Below, piece by piece: positions 8,036 to 15,772 of a stretch of 64,000 nucleotides of DNA. The stretch is from NCBI GenBank assembly GCA_900469625.1, contig UBXV01000008.1, forward strand, positions 62,001-126,000. The letters are read 5' to 3'. Source of the stretch: Hyphomicrobiales bacterium. Its GTDB lineage: Bacteria > Pseudomonadota > Alphaproteobacteria > Rhizobiales > Rhizobiaceae. The translations under genes and the position numbers were made by a program. Position 1 is the stretch's first letter. Every line of letters starts with the position of its first letter. Below the pieces are notes generated by a model. That model was not told where the DNA came from. It searched no databases and saw only the letters and a list, made by a program, of their open reading frames with translations.

Positions 8036-8863
8036 GTGCATCAGACACAAGGGCACGCGCTCGAAGTCCGGTTGTGCGCCTATATCGATGGCGAACTCGG
8101 CGACGCGGAAAAGACGGAACTGGAAACGCTCCTCGCCCGCGACGAGGAAGCAAAAGCGCTGCTTGAAAGGTTGAAGGCCGGTAGCGCCTTTGGCGACACG
8201 GCATTCGAGGACTTCCTGCACGATCCCGTGCCGCTGGCGTTGGTGCGCCAGATCAAGCAGGGCGCAAGCATCAATCCCAAGACGGAGCGCGTGACGGTCG
8301 CGGCGGCCAATGTGCGCAGCGCGCGGGTCTGGCCGCGAATGATGGCCGCCTCCGTGGCGTTGGTGCTGGTTGGCGGCGCCACCGGCTATATCATCGGCAC
8401 AGCCCATAGCGTCGGCGAACCCACCAAGGTTGCAGCGGCCCGCAGCTGGCTCGACGACATCGCCGACTATCACCGCATCTATGCGCGCCAGAAGGACCGC
8501 CTCGTCGAGGTCCCTGCCTCCGAAGCGCCTGTTATCGAGACCTGGCTCGCCTCCAGCGTCGGCATTCCCTTCACCATCCCCAACCTCACCGGCAAGGGCC
8601 TGACTTTCGAGGGCGCGCGCCTGCTGGTCGCCAACAGCAAGCCCGTGGCGCAGCTCCTCTACCGAAATGCGGATGGCGACGTGTTTGCCATCTGTTTCCT
8701 GAAGGACAGCGACAGCCCGCAGTCCGACGCCTTCACCGAAAGCATCCGCGACGATCTCGGCATGGTGTCGTGGCAACGGGGCGGCGCATCCTTCGTGATC
8801 GTCGGTCCATCGTCCTCCGTCGGCCTGCAGGATCTCGCCGAAGCGGTTTCCTCGACGATCTGA
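8036..8863 (+). CDS. Transmembrane anti-sigma factor
   Basis: A 275-residue protein starting at GTG, with AAAGGAGG about 9 nt upstream inside the end of the sigma gene. The N-terminal part (LCAYIDGELGDAEKTELETLLARDEEA) is the helical anti-sigma domain found in RsiW/ChrR-type regulators. One transmembrane helix follows at about 104-124 (MMAASVALVLVGGATGYIIG), then a periplasmic domain of about 150 residues. The zinc-binding HxxxCxxC motif of the ZAS group is absent. It most likely holds the sigma factor at the inner membrane until a periplasmic signal arrives. Confidence 0.85.
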   Translation: MHQTQGHALEVRLCAYIDGELGDAEKTELETLLARDEEAKALLERLKAGSAFGDTAFEDFLHDPVPLALVRQIKQGASINPKTERVTVAAANVRSARVWPRMMAASVALVLVGGATGYIIGTAHSVGEPTKVAAARSWLDDIADYHRIYARQKDRLVEVPASEAPVIETWLASSVGIPFTIPNLTGKGLTFEGARLLVANSKPVAQLLYRNADGDVFAICFLKDSDSPQSDAFTESIRDDLGMVSWQRGGASFVIVGPSSSVGLQDLAEAVSSTI

Positions 8864-9163
8864 TTGCCCGCACTCAAAAAACCGTGGCGAGACGCTCGAA
8901 AATCGGAAAATGCGTCACGACCGCCGCAGCGGCCAAAGCGAATTTCGCGGCCAGTGAGTTCAGGCACTGGCGTGCCCTCGGACCAGGAAAGCGCGCCCCC
9001 CCTCGACCAGGCCCGCCTGAAGAAAATATTGTTCACGCAACCAAATAGTTACCGTCGTCCCGAACGCAAAAAATACATCCTCGACCAGACGAAATATTAC
9101 GATCGAATTGAGGCATCGCGGCGCGCGCAAAATTGGCAAGATCGAGCAAGAAAAAACCAACGG
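8864..9163. other. Intergenic stretch with no gene seen
   Basis: Between the anti-sigma gene and the cold-shock promoter no reading frame has coding character, and there is no clear hairpin with a T-run. Purine-rich tracts occur near 9060-9160. It could hold a small RNA, but nothing in the sequence supports a specific call. Confidence 0.4.
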
Positions 9164-9192
9164 TTGACATTTCAATACTTTATCTCTATCTC
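9164..9192 (+). promoter_or_regulatory. Sigma70-type promoter upstream of cold-shock gene
   Basis: TTGACA at 9164-9169 and TATCTC at 9187-9192 are separated by exactly 17 nt in an AT-rich stretch. Transcription from here would give a 5' untranslated region of roughly 140 nt before the cold-shock start at 9337, which is typical of cspA-type genes, whose leaders fold differently at low temperature. Confidence 0.55.
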
Positions 9193-9336
9193 TGACAAAT
9201 CGATATTTGCTTGCTGAGCTTTGGTTACCGCGCAATTAGCAACCGCGCCCTGACGAACCTTCCTTTCAAAAATCGCTATCATCATCCGCAGCGCTTCCGC
9301 GCGGCGGTCGTTCAATATGCTATGAAAGGGTTCATC

Positions 9337-9546
9337 ATGACCACTGGCACAGTTAAATGGTTTAATTCCACCAAGGGCTTCGGCTTCATTCAGCCTGACA
9401 ACGGCGGCCCGGACGCATTCGTCCACATCTCCGCCGTCGAACGCGCTGGCATGCGCGAAATCGTCGAGGGCCAGAAGCTCGCCTACGACATGGAGCGCGA
9501 CAACAAGTCGGGCAAGATGTCTGCCTGCAACCTTCAGGCAGCGTAA
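9337..9546 (+). CDS. cspA: CspA-family cold-shock protein
   Basis: This 69-residue protein is a single cold-shock domain that binds single-stranded RNA and DNA. It shows RNP1 (KGFGFIQ, about 16-22) and RNP2 (DAFVHIS, about 31-37), and the opening TGTVKWFNSTKGFGFI is nearly invariant in the family. It acts as an RNA chaperone, usually induced by cold or growth changes. A long 5' untranslated region and a strong terminator flank it, so it is probably monocistronic. Rhizobial genomes carry several csp paralogues, so the symbol denotes the family, not a specific orthologue. Confidence 0.95.
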   Translation: MTTGTVKWFNSTKGFGFIQPDNGGPDAFVHISAVERAGMREIVEGQKLAYDMERDNKSGKMSACNLQAA

Positions 9547-9609
9547 ATCGGTATCGGCTCTCCCTTGACCACGGATGTACTGGCACTGTCGAGAGCATGA
9601 TACCCATCA

Positions 9610-9638
9610 AGGTCAGGCACTATGCCTGGCCTTTTTTT
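9610..9638 (+). terminator. Intrinsic terminator of cold-shock gene
   Basis: A 10-bp stem (AGGTCAGGCA with TGCCTGGCCT, one G-U pair) with a CTA loop is followed by seven T residues. It lies 64 nt after the cold-shock stop. Confidence 0.85.
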
Positions 9639-9733
9639 ATCGCCGCGCGCCGACTGCACTATCCCGCGACTGCATTTTGCGGCGGGATCGACGTGCGAAG
9701 CCGTAGACGCGCCTTAAAGATCGGGGTACTCCG

Positions 9734-9958
9734 ATGAGTGAAACACACAACAAATCGCGCCAGCGGGCCGAGATTGCCTTTGCCAAGGAGCAATCGCAGT
9801 TCTTCGCCCGGGACAGCGCGGTCGAAGAGCTCGACTCCATCGTCCAGGCTCGCGAAGAAAAGACGTTGCGCCTGCGGGAGGCCCGCCTGGCGAAAGAACT
9901 GCAGGATCGCCTGGCGGCCGCCGCCGCCCCCGTTTCGAAACGTGTCAGAAAGGCCTGA
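9734..9958 (+). CDS. Small charged helical protein, function unknown
   Basis: A 74-residue protein made almost entirely of charged helix-forming residues (for example EELDSIVQAREEKTLRLREARLAKELQDRL), likely a single coiled coil ending in a basic tail (SKRVRKA). No signal peptide or membrane segment is seen. A start ATG with GGGGTACTCCG upstream is plausible. It sits between the cold-shock gene and another charged helical protein. I do not recognise a named family. The composition suggests a nucleic-acid or protein binding role, but this is only inference. Confidence 0.65.
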   Translation: MSETHNKSRQRAEIAFAKEQSQFFARDSAVEELDSIVQAREEKTLRLREARLAKELQDRLAAAAAPVSKRVRKA

Positions 9959-9995
9959 CTTTCAGTCAGGGTGACACCTCAACTGGAATAGAGAC

Positions 9996-10376
9996 TTGAG
10001 AAACAACAGAAGCAATGAACTGACCGACCGCCGCAGCGCCGCTGCCGATGCGAAGAAGGCCCTTCTTGAAGCCTACCGCACGGCCAAGGAAGCTGCTGAG
10101 CCGAACGAGAGCGCCCGTCAGGCCGAGCGTCAGGCCATCGCGGCCGCCCGCGAGGAACGGCGCATCGATCGCGAACGCGTAAAGGCCGAGGAGCGCGAAC
10201 GGGCGCAGGCAGAAGCGGCCGAACGGGAAGCGGCGATCGCCGCTGCCGAAAATGCCGACGCCGAAGCCCGCGAAGCCGCTGAAAAGAGCCGCATTTCACG
10301 CGTGATCGAAGACGAGGCCGCGCGCAAGGCCAAGCGTGACCAGCGCTATGCCAACCGCAAGGCACGGCAGGGTTAA
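9996..10376 (+). CDS. DUF6481-like charged helical protein
   Basis: This 126-residue protein is a long charged alpha helix, rich in Ala, Glu, Arg and Lys, with no hydrophobic core segment. The opening (TDRRSAAADAKKALLEAYRTAKEAAEPN) matches what I recall of the DUF6481 family, found near cold-shock genes in Rhizobiales. The start is a TTG at 9996; no in-frame ATG lies nearby, and the distance to the conserved DRRSAA block fits. It probably forms a transcription unit with the preceding small gene. Function unknown; an RNA-binding role is possible given the context. Confidence 0.65.
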   Translation: MRNNRSNELTDRRSAAADAKKALLEAYRTAKEAAEPNESARQAERQAIAAAREERRIDRERVKAEERERAQAEAAEREAAIAAAENADAEAREAAEKSRISRVIEDEAARKAKRDQRYANRKARQG

Positions 10377-10503
10377 GCCGCGCCGCCTCCGGCTCGCGAC
10401 CGGTATCGTCGGTCTGGGTCATTACACCCTGCAGCAATGAGCCGCTATTCAGATTGAAAGGCCCGCGCATCGACATCGAAGCGCGGGCCTTTGTCATTCA
10501 GGT

Positions 10504-12207
10504 CTACTTCATTTCCAGCACGCGGTTGGCGGCAGAAACGATCGCTTCCAGCGAGGCGGCAACGATGTTGGTGTTGATGCCGGCGCCGAACAGCTTGCCG
10601 CCGGGATGCTCCATCTCAACATAGGCGATGGCCGCGGCGTTCGAGCCGTTCTGCAGCGAGTGCTCGGAATAGTCGGCGACCGAGAGATCGACGCCGAGAT
10701 AGATCGACAGCGCGTTGATGAAGCCGTCGATCGGACCGGTGCCCTTGCCCTCGATGCGCTTGACTTCGCCATTGTCGGTAATCTCAGCCGAAACGACGCG
10801 CACGCCCTTGTGCTCGCCGACCGGGTAGGTGTGGTGATCGACGAACTTGATGCGCGCGCCCGGCTGCTCGACGTAGCGCTCGACGAAACGCTCGTGGATG
10901 CGCTTGGAGGGAAGCTCCTTGCCCTCTTCATCGGTGATGCGCTGGATGTCCTCGCGGAACTCGACCTGCAGGTTGCGCGGCAGGTTGATGCCGTAGTCTT
11001 CCTGCAGGATATAGGCGATACCGCCCTTGCCGGACTGCGAGTTGATGCGGATGATCGCCTCGTAGGAGCGGCCGACGTCGCGCGGATCGATCGGCAGGTA
11101 AGGCACTTCCCATTGCGGCTTGTTGGCCGTCTTGATCGCCTTCATGCCCTTGTTGATCGCATCCTGATGCGAACCGGAGAAGGCAGTATAGACCAGCTCG
11201 CCGACGTAAGGGTGGCGCTCCGGAATGACCATCTGGTTGGAGTACTCGTAGACTTCCTTGATCCGCTCGATGTCCGAGCAGTCCAGCTCGGGATCCACTC
11301 CTTGCGTGAACATGTTCAGTGCCAGCGTCACCACGTCGACATTGCCCGTGCGCTCGCCATTGCCGAACAGCGTGCCTTCGACGCGGTCGGCGCCGGCCAT
11401 CAGGCCGAGTTCGGTCGCAGCAATACCCGTGCCGCGGTCGTTGTGCGGATGCAGCGAAATGATCAGGCTCTCGCGATTGTCCAGGTTGCGGCACATCCAT
11501 TCGATCTGGTCGGCATAGATGTTCGGTGTCGCCATCTCGACGGTCGAGGGCAGGTTGAGGATCAGCTTGTTGTCAGGCGTCGGCTTGACGATCTCGGTGA
11601 CCGCGTTGCAGATCTCCAGCGCCACTTCGAGCTCCGTACCGGTAAAGCTCTCCGGCGAATATTCGAAGCGGAAGCCGCCGCCGGCCTTGGCCGCCATGTC
11701 CGTGATCATCTTGGCGGCATCGGTGGCGATCTGCTTGATGCCGGCAACGTCCTTGGCAAACACGACGCGGCGCTGCAACTCGCTGGTGGAGTTGTAGAAA
11801 TGCACGATCGGCTTGTGGGCGCCCTCGAGCGCCTCGAAGGTCCGGGTGATCAGCTCGGGCCGGCACTGCACCAGCACCTGCAGCGACACGTCGCTCGCGA
11901 CGTTGCCCTCCTCGATGCACCAGCGCGCGAAGTCGAAGTCCGTCTGCGAGGCGGAGGGAAAGCCGATTTCGATTTCCTTGAAGCCCATGTCGAGCAGCAG
12001 CTGGAACATGCGTGCCTTGCGGTCGTGGCCCATCGGGTCGACGAGCGACTGGTTGCCGTCACGCAGGTCGACCGAGCACCAGATCGGCGCCTTGGTGATC
12101 GTCTTCGACGGCCAGGTGCGGTCGGCAAGCGCGATCTGCGGGTAAGGCTGATACTTGACCGCGGCTTCGGGCATGCCGTTCTTGATGGAATGGGATTTCT
12201 GGATCAT
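10504..12207 (-). CDS. leuA: 2-isopropylmalate synthase
   Basis: The 567-residue enzyme condenses acetyl-CoA with 2-oxoisovalerate, the first committed step of leucine synthesis. The catalytic TIM barrel begins with WCSVDLRDGNQSL (metal-binding Asp, substrate Arg) and contains SLHPHNDRGTG, the HxH metal site. The DLRDGNQ form and the length fit the long LeuA type found in actinobacteria and rhizobia. The C-terminal third is the regulatory domain that senses leucine. The gene follows a leader peptide with four successive Leu codons, so expression is probably controlled by leucine supply as well as by feedback inhibition. Confidence 0.95.
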   Translation of the reverse strand: MIQKSHSIKNGMPEAAVKYQPYPQIALADRTWPSKTITKAPIWCSVDLRDGNQSLVDPMGHDRKARMFQLLLDMGFKEIEIGFPSASQTDFDFARWCIEEGNVASDVSLQVLVQCRPELITRTFEALEGAHKPIVHFYNSTSELQRRVVFAKDVAGIKQIATDAAKMITDMAAKAGGGFRFEYSPESFTGTELEVALEICNAVTEIVKPTPDNKLILNLPSTVEMATPNIYADQIEWMCRNLDNRESLIISLHPHNDRGTGIAATELGLMAGADRVEGTLFGNGERTGNVDVVTLALNMFTQGVDPELDCSDIERIKEVYEYSNQMVIPERHPYVGELVYTAFSGSHQDAINKGMKAIKTANKPQWEVPYLPIDPRDVGRSYEAIIRINSQSGKGGIAYILQEDYGINLPRNLQVEFREDIQRITDEEGKELPSKRIHERFVERYVEQPGARIKFVDHHTYPVGEHKGVRVVSAEITDNGEVKRIEGKGTGPIDGFINALSIYLGVDLSVADYSEHSLQNGSNAAAIAYVEMEHPGGKLFGAGINTNIVAASLEAIVSAANRVLEMK

Positions 12208-12241
12208 TGCAGCTTCTCTTCATCGCTAAGCGCTCTGGCCG

Positions 12242-12280
12242 TTTGCCATACCCGATCGAGGATCGGATTGCGATGGCAAA
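12242..12280 (-). promoter_or_regulatory. Stem-loop in leuA leader
   Basis: On the minus strand TTTGCCAT and ATGGCAAA pair around an inner CCGATC/GATCGG stem, making a two-part hairpin that ends about 35 nt before the leuA start. No T-run follows, so it is not a standard terminator. It may affect ribosome access or mRNA stability. Confidence 0.45.
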
Positions 12281-12323
12281 TGGAGCGGCGGGCGCGCCTT
12301 TGTCCTAAAACTCTATGGGATTC

Positions 12324-12380
12324 GAGGAGCATCTGCCGGCATGGCTTTTCGGCCGCCGGGCGCTCCTCAGCGAACCCGGC
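12324..12380 (-). promoter_or_regulatory. Mutually exclusive hairpins after the leucine leader peptide
   Basis: Two pairings compete. In the first, GCCGGG/CCCGGC (12355-12360 with 12375-12380) encloses the leader stop codon. In the second, GAGGAGC/GCTCCTC (12362-12368 with 12324-12330) uses bases in the loop of the first. A ribosome stalled at the Leu codons or ending at the stop would favour different folds, as expected for attenuation. A T-rich tract typical of a terminator is not present directly after either. Confidence 0.4.
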
Positions 12381-12492
12381 AACCGCGAGTAAGGCCGAGA
12401 AGAAGAAGCGAGGCGAAGGCGCGCAGCGGCGCACGATTGTCATCGTGTGCGGCAGAGATCGTAGCGATCCGATGTGCGTTGGCCTTGGTCAT
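12367..12492 (-). CDS. Leucine leader peptide upstream of leuA
   Basis: A 41-residue frame starting MTKANAHRIA carries SLLLLGLTRG near its end: codons CTT CTT CTT CTC, then GGC, then another CTT. Five Leu codons in six is what a leader peptide for leucine attenuation needs, since ribosomes would stall there when charged tRNA-Leu is scarce. It ends 159 nt before leuA on the same strand, followed by competing hairpins. Leucine attenuators are known for proteobacterial leu genes. The start codon is less sure; the ribosome site is weak. Confidence 0.72.
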   Translation of the reverse strand: MTKANAHRIATISAAHDDNRAPLRAFASLLLLGLTRGCRVR

Positions 12493-12591
12493 ATCAAAGC
12501 CTATACACGGCTTGCCGGAACCGGGCAAGGCATCCAGCCGTGGAAACATGGCCCGGACCGGCGCCTCCTTTCGCGTGATGCTCCGCAATAC

Positions 12592-12623
12592 AAAAGGGCA
12601 CCGGCGCGACCACCGATGCCCTT
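12592..12623 (-). terminator. Probable terminator of clpP
   Basis: On the minus strand AAGGGCA pairs with TGCCCTT around a GC-rich loop, followed by TTTTG. It lies 37 nt after the clpP stop and separates clpP from the leuA leader. Confidence 0.6.
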
Positions 12624-12659
12624 GTCAACTCAGCCCGCCGTTTCCGGCGCGCATCGGTC

Positions 12660-13238
12660 TCAGATATCCGAAGCCGACGTGATGATGCGCGAGACGAGAC
12701 CGTAGCTCTTGGCCTCTTCAGCCGACAGCCAGTAATCGCGTTCGGTGTCCTTGGCGATCTTTTCGACCGTCTGGCCGGTCGCTTCGGAGAAGATCTTGTT
12801 CAGGCGCTCGTTCATCTTGATGATTTCGCGTGCCTGGATCTCGATATCAGACGCCATGCCGCGGGTGCCACCCGACGGTTGGTGAAGCAGGAAGCGGGTG
12901 TTGGGCAGGCAAAGACGACGCTCCTTGGGAACGCCGACATAGATCAGCGCGCCGGCGGAAGCGACCCAGCCGGTACCGATCGTCCAAACCTTCGGCTTCA
13001 CGAACTTGAGCATGTCGTGAATGCTGTCGCCGGATTCGACGTGGCCGCCGGGCGAGCTGACGAAGAGGCGGATATCGTCGTCGCTAGCGGACGAAAGCGC
13101 CACGAGCTGCGAGCAAACCTTCTGCGCCAGTTCCTGCGTGATCGTGCCATAGATGAAAATCGAGCGCGACTTGAAAAGGTTCGCCTCCGTTTCCTTGCCC
13201 AACGGCAGTTCGGTGTTCTTGTCTTCCTCGTCGCTCAT
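12660..13238 (-). CDS. clpP: ClpP-type ATP-dependent protease subunit (paralogue)
   Basis: This 192-residue protein is a ClpP peptidase, which forms a 14-mer chamber fed by ClpA or ClpX. The catalytic triad is intact: S94 in VASAGAL, H119 in LLHQPSGG and D168 in [11 protein letters not shown]. The N-terminus and [13 protein letters not shown] differ from the usual CxGxxASMG context of housekeeping ClpP, suggesting one of the extra paralogues rhizobia carry. No clpX, clpA or tig gene lies nearby, which also fits a secondary copy. It is divergent from the hupE-like gene. Confidence 0.9.
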   Translation of the reverse strand: MSDEEDKNTELPLGKETEANLFKSRSIFIYGTITQELAQKVCSQLVALSSASDDDIRLFVSSPGGHVESGDSIHDMLKFVKPKVWTIGTGWVASAGALIYVGVPKERRLCLPNTRFLLHQPSGGTRGMASDIEIQAREIIKMNERLNKIFSEATGQTVEKIAKDTERDYWLSAEEAKSYGLVSRIITSASDI

Positions 13239-13483
13239 CCGTCGTTCTCCGGCGTCTCATGAATTTCTGTGTCAAAGTCAGATAATGCGACTCGACAGCG
13301 AAGACAATGCAACAAACCGGTTGGGGGACAAAGGGGCGATCAGGATCGCACTGCGCCTATGGTAAACGGCGCCACCGTCAAATGACGTATGGACAGCACC
13401 CCGAAGCCCCATAAGATCGGGCGGGTCGAAAAACGGCAGTGGCAAGCCATCCTCCAAAGCCCGGCCGATCCATGGGGACTGAT

Positions 13484-14062
13484 ATGAACAGACGCATCCT
13501 GATCGCGGCGACAGCCCTGATCGCATCCGCAGCACCGGCCTTTGCCCACCTCAACCCCGACGAACACGGTTCGTTTGCCGCCGGCTTCTCGCATCCGCTC
13601 TTCGGCCTCGACCATATTCTCGTGATGGTCGCCGTCGGCCTCTGGGCGGCTGAGATCGGTGCAAGGGCGCTTTGGGTGGTGCCATTAGCCTTCGTCGGCA
13701 TGATGGCAGTCGGTTTCGCGCTGGCGACATCAGGCGTAGCACTTCCCTTCGTCGAGCCCGCGATCCTCGCTTCGGTCGTGGCGCTGGGGCTGCTGGTGGC
13801 GATGGCCGTCCGCCTCGACACCGTGCCGGCGGCGGCAATTGTCGGGCTGTTTGCGCTTTTTCACGGCCATGCCCATGGCGGCGAGCTCGGCAGCGCTGGC
13901 GCCCTCCCCTTTGCCATCGGCTTCCTGATCGCCACGGCGACCCTTCACGCGGCCGGCATCGGCCTCGGCGTGATGCTCGGCCGTCTTTCGGGCGGCGGCA
14001 TGCTGGCCCGCCTTCTCGGCGGCATCACGGCACTTGCCGGCACCGCCCTGATTTTCGCCTGA
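13484..14062 (+). CDS. HupE/UreJ-family membrane protein
   Basis: The 192-residue product has a signal peptide (MNRRILIAATALIASAAPAFA), then HLNPDEHGSFAAGFSHPLFGLDHILVMVAVG, the HPxxGxDHxLVMxxVG motif of HupE/UreJ proteins. About six transmembrane segments follow, with HGHAHGGE between two of them. Family members are thought to carry nickel (or cobalt) across the membrane for hydrogenase and urease. No such enzyme is encoded in the window. The ATG at 13484 has GGGGA 5-6 nt upstream; an earlier in-frame ATG at 13472 lacks a site. Confidence 0.9.
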   Translation: MNRRILIAATALIASAAPAFAHLNPDEHGSFAAGFSHPLFGLDHILVMVAVGLWAAEIGARALWVVPLAFVGMMAVGFALATSGVALPFVEPAILASVVALGLLVAMAVRLDTVPAAAIVGLFALFHGHAHGGELGSAGALPFAIGFLIATATLHAAGIGLGVMLGRLSGGGMLARLLGGITALAGTALIFA

Positions 14063-14085
14063 CGATGGCAGCGAGGGCCAAAACG

Positions 14086-14112
14086 AAAATGGCGGGCCAG
14101 GCCCGCCATTTT
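14086..14112. terminator. Bidirectional terminator between hupE-like and queF
   Basis: A 12-bp perfect stem, AAAATGGCGGGC with GCCCGCCATTTT, and a 3-nt loop lies between the two convergent genes. The A/T ends of the stem act as the T-run on both strands. Confidence 0.85.
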
Positions 14113-14113
14113 G

Positions 14114-14578
14114 TTATCCGCGTCCGCGATAGGTCGGCACGCCTTGATCGGGCAGCCACAGGCCTTCCGGCGGTTTGCCGGTCTGCCAGAAGACATCGAT
14201 CGGGATGCCGCCGCGCGGATACCAATAAGCGCCGATGCGCAGCCAGCGCGGCGAAAGCAGGCTGACCAGCCGCTTGGCGATGTCGATGGTGCAATCCTCG
14301 TGGAAGGCGCCGTGGTTGCGGAACGAGTGCAGGAACAGCTTCAGCGATTTGGATTCCACCAGCCATTCGTCCGGCACGTAGTCGATGACGATATGGGCGA
14401 AATCCGGCTGGCCGGTCATCGGGCAGAGCGAGGTGAACTCCGGGGCGGTGAAGCGCACCAGGTAGTCGTCGCCCCGATTGCCGCTCGGCACCCGCTCCAG
14501 CACCGCCTCTTCGGGGCTCTGCGGCAGGTCGACCTTGGCGCCCAGTTGCGAAAGGCCGGATACGTCTGTCTTGCTCAT
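14114..14578 (-). CDS. queF: NADPH-dependent 7-cyano-7-deazaguanine reductase
   Basis: This 154-residue enzyme reduces preQ0 to preQ1 in queuosine biosynthesis, the modified base in the anticodon of four tRNAs. The active-site cysteine is C52 in [10 protein letters not shown], with D59 as proton donor, and the QueF motif ESKSLKLF is at 75-82. The length fits the short, unimodular QueF type. It stands alone with a terminator at its 3' end; other que genes are not in the window. Confidence 0.95.
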   Translation of the reverse strand: MSKTDVSGLSQLGAKVDLPQSPEEAVLERVPSGNRGDDYLVRFTAPEFTSLCPMTGQPDFAHIVIDYVPDEWLVESKSLKLFLHSFRNHGAFHEDCTIDIAKRLVSLLSPRWLRIGAYWYPRGGIPIDVFWQTGKPPEGLWLPDQGVPTYRGRG

Positions 14579-14700
14579 TTGCCTGTGCTCCGTGAAATCT
14601 CGGCGGACGCGGCCAATAGGGCTTGCACCGTCACGACCCTGCCCGCTTGCCGCCCTTAAAGCAGAACTGCCCGGCTAAGGAAACCGGGCAACTGCATCGG

Positions 14701-15618
14701 TCAGTGGCGCGCCGCCGTCGTCTTGACGTGCACACCATGGGCCTTCTCACCCTCCGGTTCCACATGGATGGCAATCTTGGCGCCGGGATGGACGACACGG
14801 ATAGCATCCTCGATACGGTCGCAGATGTCATGCGCCTCGCCGACCGGCATCATTTCCGGTACGACCATGTGGAAGTCCACGAAGATCGCCGGTCCGGCCT
14901 GGCGGGTCTTGAGATCATGCACGCCCAGAGACCCCGTGGCATTGGCGGCGATCGCCTGCTTGATCGCTTCTTCTTCTTCGCCCGGCACCGCCCGGTCCAT
15001 CAGCCCGTCGATCGAGCGCGAAATCACCATCCAGCCCTGGTAGAGAATGTTGCAGGCGACGATGACGGCCAGCAAGGGATCGAGGATCGCGTAGCCGGTG
15101 GCAATCGCAAGGCCGAGGCCGATCAGAACGCCGATCGAGGTTACCACATCCGAGAGAATATGATGCCCGTCGGCGCTAAGCGCGGGCGAGCGGTGCTTGC
15201 GACCGGCATTGATCAGCACATAGGCCCAGACCGCGTTGATGACGCCGGCTGCAAAGTTGATCGCGAGGCCGAGCGCCGGGGCTTCGAGCAACACCGGCGC
15301 CATCATCGCCGGAATCGCTTCCCACACGATCAGCAGTGCGGCAACGACGATCAGCACGCCCTCGATAACAGCGGAAAAATACTCGGCCTTGTGGTGGCCG
15401 AACGGGTGCCCGGCATCCGCGGGCTTCGCCGCATAGCCGATCATCAGATAGGCGATCACCGCCGCGATGACGTTGACGGTGGATTCGAGCCCGTCGGACA
15501 GAAGCGCGACGGAGCCGGTGACCCACCAGGCCAGAAGCTTCAGCCCTAGTACGGCCAGAGACAGCGGAATGCCCCAGAAGGCAAGGCGCAGGACGGTTCT
15601 GTTTTCGGATCCAGACAT
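14701..15618 (-). CDS. Cation diffusion facilitator (CDF) metal exporter
   Basis: A 305-residue inner-membrane protein of the cation diffusion facilitator family, which exports Zn, Co, Fe or Mn in exchange for protons. About six membrane helices are seen, with metal-site segments SDGLEST in the second and HHILSDVVTS (HxxxD) in the fifth. The histidine-rich loop GHPFGHHKAEY is typical. The cytoplasmic C-terminal domain ends with HVEPEGEKAHG. The ATG at 15618 is chosen over 15627 because the AGGGA site then has 9 nt spacing. The metal cannot be told from sequence alone. Confidence 0.9.
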   Translation of the reverse strand: MSGSENRTVLRLAFWGIPLSLAVLGLKLLAWWVTGSVALLSDGLESTVNVIAAVIAYLMIGYAAKPADAGHPFGHHKAEYFSAVIEGVLIVVAALLIVWEAIPAMMAPVLLEAPALGLAINFAAGVINAVWAYVLINAGRKHRSPALSADGHHILSDVVTSIGVLIGLGLAIATGYAILDPLLAVIVACNILYQGWMVISRSIDGLMDRAVPGEEEEAIKQAIAANATGSLGVHDLKTRQAGPAIFVDFHMVVPEMMPVGEAHDICDRIEDAIRVVHPGAKIAIHVEPEGEKAHGVHVKTTAARH

Positions 15619-15674
15619 TTTGATCATTCCCTATGCAGATGCAAACGAGTTGCAAACGCAAGCCCATTGAAACG

Positions 15675-15708
15675 CAAAACCGCCCGCGCGAATTTCGCGC
15701 AGGCGGTT
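15675..15708 (-). terminator. Terminator of the MFS exporter gene
   Basis: A long stem of about 13 bp with one mismatch (AACCGCC...GGCGGTT) is followed on the minus strand by TTTT. It lies 65 nt after the MFS stop and before the CDF gene, so the two are separate transcription units. Confidence 0.8.
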
Positions 15709-15772
15709 GTTGGGACGACATATGTGTCATCGGCGCCCCGTTGTCAAAGGTCGATCGACCCTATCGGGACTT

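Noticed and set aside
10606-12705. A 699-codon open frame on the plus strand opposite leuA
   Set aside because: It is the antisense shadow of leuA and its leader, with low-complexity composition typical of high-GC antisense frames and no recognisable domain.
14579-14700. A preQ1 riboswitch upstream of queF
   Set aside because: The leader region has no recognisable preQ1 aptamer pattern, and such riboswitches are mostly known from Firmicutes and some gammaproteobacteria.
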